Below are positions 37,370 to 46,800 of a DNA stretch of 64,000 bases, one piece after another. Numbering within the stretch: position 1 is the first letter of the stretch; every line of letters begins with the position of its first letter. The DNA is taken from contig CM060985.1 in NCBI GenBank assembly GCA_030765065.1, positions 558,001 through 622,000 of the forward strand, written 5' to 3'. The stretch comes from Deroplatys truncata. Lineage: Eukaryota; Arthropoda; Insecta; Mantodea; Mantidae. The notes under the pieces were generated by a model. That model was given only the letters and a program-made list of their open reading frames with translations, ran no database searches and was not told the origin of the DNA. Made by a program: the position numbers and the translations under genes.

Positions 37370-37682
37370 GTGACTCAATGCTGAAGAACATAAGCTTAAA
37401 ATATAAAAGTGAGGTGTGAAGGCAGAATATCTGTTAAAAAATTTTAGAAAATAAAAAGCGAGACAGCGAGTGAAAACAGTGGTGCTGCATGTGGGTACAA
37501 ATAAATTGAGAAGAACAAAAGGACCAAACAAGGTAATGGATCAAGTCTATAATACAATAAGAAGCATAAAAAAGTGCTTCCCTGGGACAACTGTTGTGGT
37601 AAACAGTATTATTACAAGGACGGACTTTAGTTATAAGTTGACAAGACACAAACAAAGAAATCAGATGGCCGCAAAGCATTGA
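37370..37682 (+). pseudogene. LINE ORF1 esterase-like domain (part)
   Basis: The GDSM motif (VVVYGDSMLKNIS) and the later LHVGTNKLRR block correspond to blocks I and III of SGNH/GDSL-type esterases, which occur in ORF1 of CR1/L2-type LINEs. The second block opens a frame at 37470-37682 ending near FPGTTVVVNSIITR. The same architecture, better kept, is seen at 59551-60000. The region is shifted between blocks and not functional. Confidence 0.65.
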
Positions 37683-38121
37683 GGGCAGTTATGTAGAAAC
37701 AAATACATACATCGATACAAGTTGTTTAGGAAGGGATGATGTCCTTTTAAATAGGAAAGAATCACACTTATTACCAAAGTTGTAAATATATGCATGGTAC
37801 AGGGAAAATGAAAACTGGTCAAAGAAATTAATACAGATAGTATTATAGAGCAAGAACACATTGAAGTTGCTAAAACAGAAAGTGATAGGTTAGATACGAC
37901 TGGGGAAAGACAAAATGAAATAGATGAAGAGTGTCAGAAAGCATCAAAAACATGTTAAAGCAATTGGGGTATCACCTTTTATCACCAAAACGTACAATAT
38001 ATTAGTAACTAAAGAACACTTTTAGACCAAGTATAAAAGATCTAGAGCCAAATGTTTTGGCTTTCAGCAAACATGGTTTAAAAATTGAGGAAATATTAGC
38101 AAATAACTATCAGAGGTATAA

Positions 38122-38560
38122 CTGGAAGTTGTTTCTGGGCAGTTTTGCCGTGACCTGCTGGAGATAGATGTTCCAGACGTTTTGTCTATAACTACGGTAG
38201 ACATCTTCAGTGGCGCTGTCAAAGTCTTCTAGGAGAAGGTTGCGCTGCACCTGAAATACCGGCTGTTTGTGCTGCTATATTTATACTAAGAGGGCTCCCC
38301 GCTGATTGGTCCGAGTGTCGGTCGGCTGGTGGGAGTGGCCCAGCCGCATCAAAGGTGTTGCTACCTTCTGATTGGCTCACTTTGTTTTCTTGTGTTATAT
38401 GACGTTTCTTGCCTTGAATGACTGGATGAGCCTCTTCTTTCTTATTAAAATTGTTAGGATGCTTCTTATATATTTTGATGGCTTCAGGGCATGGTAATGT
38501 GTCATGGATGAAAGAATGTTGGAGTCCTGGAACTTATGATGTGTGCTTACTAAAGGAGGT
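38122..38560 (-). repeat. Left inverted terminal copy of the Penelope-like element
   Basis: Read on the minus strand it matches 40110-40540, including the C-terminal coding tail (HALKPSKY region), two CCAAT-containing stretches (AGCCAATCAGAAGGTAGCAA and GGACCAATCAGC) and a hammerhead-like core. Such inverted end copies are a known arrangement in Penelope-like elements. Confidence 0.88.
38173..38213 (-). ncRNA. Hammerhead-like ribozyme motif, left terminus
   Basis: On the minus strand the order is CCA, CTGAAGA (fits the CUGANGA core), a stem-loop formed by GTCTA and TAGAC, then AAAAC, GTC and TGG. CCA and TGG can pair as a short helix I, and GTC is a permitted cleavage triplet. The second core box is AAAAC instead of GAAAC, so activity is doubtful. 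Penelope-like elements are known to carry minimal hammerheads in their termini. Confidence 0.5.
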
Positions 38561-40443
38561 AATTACGCAGTGGTAATACTGACTCTTCCTGTTGAGGACA
38601 TCATTTCCAATATGAGGCCTGCCAGCAGCCACAGCAAATGAGATTCACTGAGAATTCGCTAGGGTTCTCTAACATGCTAAGACTCCGTCCAACAATTTAA
38701 CTTTCCAAGAAACGGCCACCCTGAAGAGTTTGAACAACAACAAAGACATCATTATTTGCCTTGGGACAAGGGGAATGCCACTGAAATCTTAAACCAGCAA
38801 GACTATGAACAAAAAATGTCAGACCTTCTAAATCCGGACACATACCGCAAGATTCAACGTGATCCCACAGCTCGTATTGTACATAAAACTAACCTTCTTA
38901 TCAAGAATTCTTCCTTGACAACAGAAGATAAACGTTGCATCACCAGATCGGAATCTCAGCCACCTAGACTATATGCCCTAATCAACATTCACAAACCAGA
39001 AGTATCTCTGAGGCCCATTGTTAGCGGAATTGGGTCTCCTACTTACTCCATAACAAACATTTAACTTGCTTCTTACAACCTCGCAACGGTTCAACGGATT
39101 CCTTCATTAAAGATTCTACTTATTTCATCCAGAAGCTACAGAATCTCACCTTACATACTAACAACCTTCGAGATCGTCTCACTCTTCACCATGGTTCCAA
39201 CACAAGAGGCACTCACACAGCTCAAACACATCTTTCCAGACGACATAATTGCACCCTTTCAACATGTTCTCACAATGACATACTTTCAGTGGAACTATAC
39301 ATTCTACGAACAAATACACGGTGTGGCCCTCTGAGCCCAGTGGTTGCCATGGAATCCTTTGAGTCTACAGCCCTAGACACAGCTCCACTTAAACCTACAG
39401 TCTGGTTCCACTACGTAGATAACACCTTTGTTATATGGCCCCACGGAAAGGAAGCCCTTCAGGACTTCCTCCTATACATCAACATCAATCCTCCATCCAG
39501 TTTACCATGGAGGAAAAAAAGGATGGACAGCTGGCATTCCTGGACGTTTTAGTCAACAAAAAAGCAGACGGTACACTTGGGCACACTGTCTACCGCAAGC
39601 GCACTCACACTGACCACTATCTGAACAAAGACTCAAACCATCATCCCAGACAAATACGCGCCATGATCAAAACTCTCATAAACCATGCTTCTCGCATTTG
39701 TGAACCACAATTGTTGCAACAAGAACTTTGTCACCTGGAACGAGCATTATCATCAAATGGTTATTCAACCTGAGAAGTAAGAAGAGCTCGCTGCCCTGCC
39801 AGACTTCATTCTGCTGCTCAGAAGGCAGATCAACTGAAAAACAAGGGCACAGTCTTTCTGCCATACTTCAAAAATGTCAGTGACTGCATTAATCACATGA
39901 CATAATGTCAAGCCTACCAAACAATTAAATAATTTACTACGCTCAGCGAAAGATCCTCGGGAACCTCTGTCATCAGCCGGTGTATACCGTATTCCGTGCT
40001 CTTGCAGGAACCACACAGTGCAGTGTCAATACCAGACTTACCAAACACAAAAGAAGCTGCCGCTTGGGCCAAACAGGCAGTCACCAAACACGCCATTGAA
40101 GCGGAGGGCGAACACATCATTAAGTTCCAGGACTCCAACATTCTTTCATCCATGACACATTACCATGCCCTGAAGCCATCAAAATATATAAGAAGCATCC
40201 TAACAATTTTAATAAGAAAGAAGAGGCTCATCCAGTCATTCAAGGCAAGAAACGTCATATAACACAAGAAAATAAAGTGAGCCAATCAGAAGGTAGCAAC
40301 ACCTTTGAGGCAGCTGGGCCCCTCCCACCAGCCGACCAGCACCCGGACCAATCAGCGGAGAGCCCTCTTAGTATAAATATAGCAGCACGAACAGCCGGCA
40401 TTTCAGGCACAGCGCAACCTTCTCCTAGAAGACTTCGACAGCG

Positions 40444-40484
40444 CCACTGAAAATGTCTACCGTAGTTATAGATGAAACATCTGG
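40444..40484 (+). ncRNA. Hammerhead-like ribozyme motif, right terminus
   Basis: The plus strand reads CCA (40444-40446), CTGAAAA (40447-40453), a stem-loop (GTCTA with TAGAT), GAAAC (40474-40478), ATC and TGG (40482-40484). GAAAC fits the core; the first box differs from CUGANGA at one position. It is the inverted partner of the motif at 38173-38213. Confidence 0.5.
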
Positions 40485-40772
40485 AACTTCTATCTCCAGC
40501 AGACCACGGCAAAACAGCCCAGAAATAACTTCCAGTTATAGTGACTCTGGCTGTGAAAGCCTACTTTCTCTCATATCAGAGGTATAATCTAGGAGCATAA
40601 TGTTGTAGGCGAATACATAATAGCGGGGACAGTGATCTAAACTACAAAGAAATAGACTGTAGAAATGGCGTGAGAGATAGCAGCAGTTGAAATTATGCTA
40701 AAAGCAAAAAAATACAGCATTAATTGGAGTATGTACATCCCCAGCAGTAAATACGGTATTATTTATAAAGTA

Positions 40773-41416
40773 GAGTAGAATTCCCGATAACTCGACAACA
40801 TATACTTTTTTTTCTTCAATATTTTTATTTTTTATCATTTAACTTGACTGTAATAATTTCTATGTAGTATAAACAAAATAAGTGTACATATTAGTGTTTA
40901 TATTCATGCATATAAATGTCCATGTGTTTTCCTGATCTGTTCACGTATTGTATGGTGTTTGACACTAATTTTGTGACAGGTTTTGTTATTTTTGTGAAAT
41001 ACAATCTCCCTCACTAACAAAAAGGCTCACCTGCTGGCAGACCATTGTCACAAAATAAAAGCTTGCCACTAACATTTGTTTGAAGGTTAATTACGTAAGC
41101 TAAACTTTCAGTTTCTCAGATTTCAGGCTTACTGTTTGTGATGAAGAGACAGTCTAACAACACAACATCTTTTTCTACAAAGAACTAGCAATTTCTTCTC
41201 TATTATATGTAAGAACATATTTTTAAATATACTTTTGCAGTAATAATTTTTAGGACAAGTTATAGTTTTCTGTTTCCTATATTGTGCTAGAACATACATT
41301 TACGTAATTTGCAGTATGTATTATGTTATGTGAATAACAGACCCTTATTCCATAAAACTACACTTTTCGGTAACCCGACATCCTCCACATTAGGTCGAGT
41401 TATCAGGATTCTACTG
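40773..41416 (+). mobile_element. Pogo-type MITE or deletion derivative, TA target
   Basis: Ends are inverted repeats: left GAGTAGAATTCCCGATAACT and right, reverse-complemented, CAGTAGAATCCTGATAACTC, both continuing into CGA. TA flanks both sides (40771-40772 and 41417-41418). The CAGTAGAAT...TAACTCGA end type is familiar from pogo/Tigger-like elements. The 644-bp interior is AT-rich with no transposase frame that I could identify. It interrupts the LINE endonuclease cleanly: the LINE reading IKYLEKFLNTMQ resumes across a single TA. Confidence 0.85.
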
Positions 41417-41461
41417 TACTTAGAAAAATTTCTGAATACAATGCAGCAAGAAAACAAGATT

Positions 41462-41750
41462 GAGATCCTTATGGGAGATATAAATATAGTTTTTCTAAAA
41501 GAGAGCGTAGCAAACTGTCATCAGGCAGAATCTAAAAATAGTATCAGCGAACTCACCAGAGTCAATCACAAAACATGCATCAATAATGTATTCACAAATT
41601 TAGTGCAGGCATAGGAGATCCTTATGGGAGATATAAATATAGTTTTTCTAAAAGAGAGCGTAGCAAACCGTTATCAGGCAGAATCTAAAAATAGGTATCA
41701 GCGAACTCACCAGAGTCACAAAACATGCATCAATAATGTATTCAGTGCAA
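41462..41750 (+). repeat. 153-bp tandem duplication inside the LINE
   Basis: GAGATCCTTATGGGAGATAT starts at 41462 and again at 41615. The second copy carries small deletions relative to the first (for example loss of bases around CACAAATTTAGTG). It is an internal duplication of the LINE endonuclease-coding region. Confidence 0.93.
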
Positions 41751-42120
41751 ACTAAATGGGAGACAACAAAATTAATGCAGGCATAGGGGATCATTATGGG
41801 CAGTTATTAAAAGTAAATGCAAAAGGAGATAAAATGCAGAATACTTTTGAATATAGAATGCAAATAAACAACAAGAGTTTAGAGAAATTAAAAAAAAATA
41901 TTGTAATGAAATAAGTTGGAAGGAAGTTTTCAAATGTAAATAATAAATATGAAATTTTTAATCAGATATTACAAAATGGTCTTAAGACTGGAAAAAGTGA
42001 AACTTAAGTCACATAAAAAGGAGGAAGAGCAGAAAAATGGTTGACAAAAGGAATAATATCATGGAGAAGAATGAAATTTCTAAATTCAATAAAGCATCCA
42101 AATATGGGCGAACAATCACT

Positions 42121-42369
42121 AAGATCATAGATTGACTAATTTTGAAGATTTAGAAGCTAGTAACAGTGACGTGTCATAATTTAAAATAAAGAGAGTTAAG
42201 GGTTGTTACACAATATCACTAAAATATTCTTACTTGAATGCGTTTCGGGAGACTGTTGAGAACATGATGACAATGGGAACAAGCCATCTCCCGAAACGCG
42301 TTCAAGTAAAATATTTTAGTGATGTAGTGTAACAACCCTCAACTCTCTTAATTTTAAAAGATCATAGAT
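42121..42369 (+). mobile_element. Snapback mini-element B with 12-bp target duplication
   Basis: AAGATCATAGAT occurs at 42121-42132 and 42358-42369 and brackets 225 bp inserted in the LINE between endonuclease and reverse transcriptase. The insert begins with a unique part ending GAAGCTAGTAACAGTGACGT and is then mostly an imperfect palindrome. Arms run from about 42185 (AGAGAGTTAAGGGTTGTTAC) to the CGTTTCGGGAGA block, and back to about 42350. The loop (CTGTTGAGAACATGATGACA and on) contains ATGATGA followed by CCCGAAACGCG, reminiscent of a hammerhead core. Related to mini-element A. Confidence 0.75.
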
Positions 42370-44425
42370 AATTACAATTTTACTTTCAGAAACGTTATAC
42401 AAGATGCTAAACCCATGTAGAATAAGGGCCTAGAGATGAATGCTGAAAATAAGACAAAAGTAATTTGGAACATTGTGAATGATAGTTATAAACAGAAAAA
42501 AACAGACAGAAAATATAGTAATTACAAAAAAAGGTAAAGAGACTAGAAACCCAACGGCAATATTTTTAACAATGTGGTACATAAATCAGTTGAATACAAC
42601 AAGGGAACACAAATCATAAACAATGAATTAATAAAATCAAAAAGTCTGAAACCATCTTTGGGAATACTAGAAGTTGAAGAAGACATAGTACAGGAAGTAA
42701 ACAAGTTAAAAACTAAACAGTCAAGCGGACTGCATGAAATTTTAAAATACATCAAATATGAGGTAGCTGAGGTTTCAAAACAGATAGTAAATGCATCACT
42801 AAATCAAGGAATATTCCCAAATACATTGAAAAAGGTAATTGTTAGGCCATTATTCAAATGGAAAGGAAGTAAAACCGATGTAGAAAATTATAGACTCATT
42901 ACATTATGTCAGTCAATCAAAAGTAATTGAGGGTAGATACTTAAAAAGTTTCAAGCATAAATAAAAACATTTAACATAATCTAGAAATGGCAATATGGCT
43001 TCCAAAAGCAGAAATTGACAAATGCAATTAATGAAATAAATAGTTTTATAATAAATGCATTAAGTGATAGAGAAAGGGTAGCTGCAATATTTTCAAGCCA
43101 CACAAAGACTTTTGACTGTGAAAATATAAATATTCTAATAAACAAATTAGAAAACCATGAGGTGAGAGGGTTGGCATTAAAGTGGATTACCTCTTACTTA
43201 GAAACAGGGATCGATGTGTGGAAGTAAACTACAAAAATAATAAAATCAGATTTTCAGAATGTTAGGCAAGGAGTTCTACAAGGTTCAAAATTGGGTCCAT
43301 TTTTGTTTTTAGTGTACATAAATTATATATTTGAATTAATCCACAGAATTGGGGAGGGGGAGAGGAATAGGATGTGCAGATGATATGACAATTATAGTTA
43401 AAGAAAAACTGAATCGAAAGTGGAAAAAAAAAAGCAAATGGCATACTAATGATCATAAAACAATACTACTCCAGTTTAGACACGATATTAAATGTAAAGA
43501 AACTGCATGCATTAATTTTGAACTCAGAAACTGTTTAACAAGCTGCATTAAATTACAAATAGATAGGGAAGTTATCTCTGAAATGGAATGTGAACATTTT
43601 CTAGGAGTAATAATAGATAAATACCTAAATTGAAGGCCACACATGAGGCATATCATAAAAAAATTGAATAAAGATATCTATATTATGAGGCACGTTAGGA
43701 AAACAATGGACAAAGAAACAGTAAAACAGGTTTACTATGCCTTTATATATTCACATATAAAATACGGGGTACAATAGGGGGGAATTTTACAGCAGCAGAA
43801 ATGAAAAAAATCTTTAAACTTCAAAAAAAGGCAGTTAGAATAATAGGGAATGTGGATAGAAGATGCACTTGTAGAGATAGTTTTAAAAGTTTAAGTATAT
43901 TAACTGTCCCATGCATAGACATGAAAGTGTGAAGCATGTTTTACAAAAGCAAAAAATTGTAATACACATAAATATATTTTAAGAAACAATGAAGACTATT
44001 ACAGAACAGCATGAAGAAGGATTTGGAAAGCATGGGAAAAGAAATGTATTATAAGAGATTACCAAAAAAAATAAATAAATAAAACAAACAAGTAATACTA
44101 AAGCTGCTATAAGAGTTATCTGAGAATGCATGGAAGAGTACAAATATAACTTGTAAATAAAAACTTCATTGTAATCATGTACTACATATATTTAATTTTA
44201 ACATGTCCTTTATTGTATACATAAAAGTTTGAATAAAATCACTTATAATTGCTTCGCATATATAAATGCCCAGTTTTTAAAGAGAGCTTTGCATGATTCT
44301 TGTTTGTACCACATGCCATATCTTAGTACTGAATGGACATGCATGTTGTCCATTGGTCTCACAGTCTCTGCGTGTCAGCAACTAAGCTCTTTATGGTACA
44401 GACAGCTTAAGGAAATGTAATGTAC

Positions 44426-44633
44426 CTGAAAACTTGCAAGAATTGTGTCCCAGAGAAACCTCTTTGAGCGAGGATCCATGCCTGTACTAGGTTCGTCCAT
44501 CAACACAACGCGTGGACTTCCAACCATAGCCATAGCAAAACTGAGTTTACGCCTGGTTCCCCCAGAGCAATGTTGTGCCTGTTTGTTGGCATGTTCATGG
44601 ATCTGCAGGCCTGTCAAGTACATGTCTACCACC
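44426..44633 (-). CDS. ABCA transporter exon, signature and Walker B of second NBD
   Basis: The minus strand reads VVDMYLTGLQIHEHANK, then CSGGTRRKLSFAMAMVGSPR, then VVLMDEPSTGMDPRSKRFLW and DTILASFQ. SGG is the ABC signature core, VVLMDE is Walker B with the catalytic Glu, and STGMDP is the D-loop context typical of the second ATPase domain of ABCA proteins. The exon starts after a TTTGCAG acceptor with one base completing an Arg codon (phase 2) and ends phase 0 at TTTTCAG before GTACAT. All 69 codons are open. ABCA proteins move lipids across membranes; this domain faces the cytosol and hydrolyses ATP. Subtype cannot be settled; ABCA3-like is my best guess. Confidence 0.95.
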
Positions 44634-44839
44634 CTGCAAACACAACACCAAAACCTTTATTTGCTGTTTGCCAATGACTAAAAAATCTTAAAATAAATTA
44701 GGTTAAATATACGTTACTCTCAGCTCAGGGGGACATTTATTTTACAAACATGATATTGCAATTGCACAAATTCCTCTCTATCCACTATAATGTACATTCA
44801 TCTCTCATGTGTTGGATACACATGACTTTCTCTACTCAC

Positions 44840-45012
44840 TCTTCTACAAATTATTCTTCTGGTAATTAATTGTTCTTTCACACAAGCCGTATGAGGACAA
44901 GGTTGGAAAGGTAGAATCAGACTGAAAAACTTAATTCCATAGCTGGGATTTGAACCACAGATCTTCCGGTTTCTGTCCGGTTGCTCTAACCAGCTGAGGT
45001 ACCATAGCAACA
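44840..45012 (-). mobile_element. tRNA-derived SINE
   Basis: On the minus strand it has a tRNA-like head: an A-box-like TACCTCAGCTGG (plus coordinates 44990-45001) and a B box GGTTCAAATCC (44946-44956), with GGTTAGAGCAACCGGACAGA and AACCGG between them. The acceptor arms do not pair, so it is not a tRNA gene. An unrelated body follows (CTTGTCCTCATACGGCTTGT), ending in GAGTAGAGAAAGTCATGTG, which resembles an end motif of the dispersed family. Limits are approximate. Confidence 0.75.
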
Positions 45013-45629
45013 TGACATTAAATTCCCCAACTGACTTGCATTTTTCCAGCAAACTTCAAGCATACTCCAATGGCGAGTTACTAATGTTATAAGTCCCCAG
45101 TTAGATACTTTATTTTGCATCTAGACTTTAACTACTGGATTATAGTAGTGTTTAAAGGTACAGTTAATTTTATCACTAATTACCTGTACTTCTTAGTAGA
45201 TATTGCAAGTATTTAATGTTTTCTGGAGTTTGTAGGTGCACTGTCTTTATACCACATCCATGTCATCTTTTTTGTTGTAGGTTAAGTGCAAATGTCCAAT
45301 GTCAGGGTTCTGCTAATGGCTATTTGATTGACTCTTGTTGGTACCGGCCTGTCACCCAGCAATATTATACTTTTCTTAGCTTTTTCATAATAATTTAATA
45401 AATACCTTCATTAAACATTTTGTTGCAGGTACAAGGGGAACAGAGGAAACCGAATCAACAGTCCCATAAATCCTATCCTCCATGATATTCCAACAAAGAA
45501 CTAACTAGCAAAAGCAATTTAAGAAATGAAATAGCTGATGGGACAGAATAACTTATTTTAGATAAATTGTTTGTATTAAAGAGATATACAATTTTTGTGT
45601 ATTAAACAAATTTACACAAAATTTCTTCC
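45013..45629. other. Intronic stretch, nothing recognised
   Basis: No exon, repeat end or coding similarity was identified between the SINE and dispersed repeat copy g. Confidence 0.4.
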
Positions 45630-45975
45630 ACATGAAGAGGACTTCACAGGCTATTTCCATAAAAATTCAAGACATATATTTCATTGTCATATAAATATCT
45701 TAAATATATGGCATTTTATTCAAAGCCATTAGAGCCATTTTTGAGAAAATAAAAACATAAAAAAGAATGTCCATGTAAAGAGTATTTTGGAGAGGGAGAG
45801 GATTTTCTTGAAAATTTTCATATCCCATCTTTGTAAGATACGACATTAAAGGCCAAACTTGGTATGTATCAGACTTTTCTCTCCCCCTCTCTCTCACACA
45901 AATCTTATTTTCTAAAAATGCTTATTTTTGATTCAGAGAGCCTCAAAACATGTATTTCTGGTGAAATCTAACATA
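45630..45975 (+). repeat. Dispersed unclassified repeat, copy g
   Basis: It contains GAGGACTTCACAGGCTATTT, AAAATTCAAGACATATATTT, a TTAAAGGCCAAACTTGGTAT block in place of the PKYQVW segment, and TGATTCAGAGAGCCTCAAAA. It is colinear with copy b but more diverged. Confidence 0.65.
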
Positions 45976-46099
45976 GGCTTGTTAATCCTTTTGTTACCCA
46001 TACGCTGTATGTAGGCTGGAGGAAATTCTGTAAGTGGCTAATGCTGTAAACAATATAATTTGACACTAATTGTAAGTTTTTGTCACAGCTGTATGAAAT

Positions 46100-46385
46100 T
46101 TAAATCAATAACAAGGACTCAAGATATGCATTTTATTTTCCATGTAAGTATGTGATAAAGTCATTAGAGAGTAACTTTTCCATAGGGGGGCGGGAAGATG
46201 CTAGATTTAAACTTGGTATATATCTAACTTTCTCTGCCACGTACATAGTAGGTACTGCACTTCACCCAAAAATTTGATACCAAGATTTCAACGAAAATAC
46301 ATGTTTTGAGGCCCCTTGAATCGAAATAAAGCATTTGGAGTGAGTGTGTGTGCATGCACACGTGCACACAATTTATTTTAAAAAA
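46100..46385 (-). repeat. Dispersed unclassified repeat, copy h on minus strand
   Basis: GCACTTCACCCAAAAATTTG, ATACCAAGATTTCAACGAAA and TGTTTTGAGGCCCCTTGAAT are the reverse complement of the family 3' end, followed by the GTGTGTG stretch. A plus-oriented scrap (CATGTAAGTATGTGATAAAG) lies just left. Confidence 0.6.
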
Positions 46386-46639
46386 ACTTTTTCTGTGGCA
46401 TAAGCCGTTTCTGAGATATCTGTTGTTAAGGGTTCAAATTGTTCAATACTTGCCATTAAGTCCCATTGATTTCCAGTTGTTTCTTGCAATTGCATGGAAT
46501 TTTAAGGCCATCATATAGCGTCCAGTTCTCAAACATCTGACTATCACTGTTCCCTTTGTATCAATAATGTAGCTATTTCAGCAAATGTTTATTTGGATTA
46601 AAATGTAGTAGATAGGAAAATAAGCTTTAGTAAGAATAG

Positions 46640-46800
46640 TTTGTATATCCAATAATAACGATACAGGGTAGAGAAACTCATGTGAATGTGTGTCTGTGAA
46701 CAGCATAACTGAAAAGTGAAAATTTGGATAAATACCAAAGTTGGTATACCTTGACATGACAAAATGTATGTATATCTTGAAGTGCTCTTCATTCAGAAGA
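46640..46800 (-). repeat. Dispersed unclassified repeat, copy j on minus strand
   Basis: ATAAATACCAAAGTTGGTAT, CTTGACATGACAAAATGTAT and GTATATCTTGAAGTGCTCTT are the reverse complement of the mid-family block. It is flanked by GAGAAACTCATGTGAATGTG. Confidence 0.5.

Larger units (their letters stand above)
38108..40587 (+). mobile_element. Penelope-like element with inverted termini and 14-bp target duplication
   Basis: TATCAGAGGTATAA occurs at 38108-38121 and 40574-40587 and brackets the element. Its left end (38122 to about 38560) is a reverse-complement copy of its right end (about 40110-40540), about 420 bp and roughly 90% alike by eye. The plus strand encodes NKDIIICP (frame change) then KGNATEILNQQDYEQKMSDL and PPRLYALINIHKPEVSLRPI (38.72-39.06 kb), FTMEEKKDGQLAFLDVLVNK with KRTHTDHYLNKDSNHHPRQI (39.5-39.75 kb), and a GIY-YIG-type end at 39.97-40.26 kb. 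Palm motifs B and C are eroded. It landed in the endonuclease part of the LINE, so it is younger than that LINE. Confidence 0.9.
36900..44240 (+). mobile_element. CR1-like LINE, nearly complete but dead, with three nested insertions
   Basis: Parts in order: an ORF1 coiled coil (ENKKLKTQMHFLNKKK, about 37.1 kb); an esterase-like domain (VVVYGDSMLKNIS at about 37.37 kb, VVLHVGTNKLRRT at about 37.48 kb); the endonuclease start (YHQNVQYISN, about 37.98 kb); endonuclease parts at 40.6-40.77 and 41.42-41.6 kb (ILMGDINIVFLKES); reverse transcriptase at 42.57-43.65 kb (DIVQEVNKLKTKQSSGLHEI, VLQGSKLGPFLF, CADDMT, ECEHFLGVIIDKYL); a C-terminal thumb to about 44.1 kb (MDKETVKQVYYAFIYSHIKY). Stops and shifts are frequent. 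A Penelope-like element, a pogo-type MITE and a snapback element interrupt it. Without them it would be about 4 kb, a normal length. It opposes the ABCA gene within its intron. Confidence 0.85.

Noticed and set aside
36788-37861. Several minus-strand hydrophobic frames resembling membrane proteins
   Set aside because: They are antisense shadows of the A-rich plus-strand LINE ORF1, giving Phe/Leu/Ser-rich readings.
44945-45010. Functional tRNA gene
   Set aside because: A- and B-box motifs are present but the acceptor arms do not pair and an unrelated SINE body follows.
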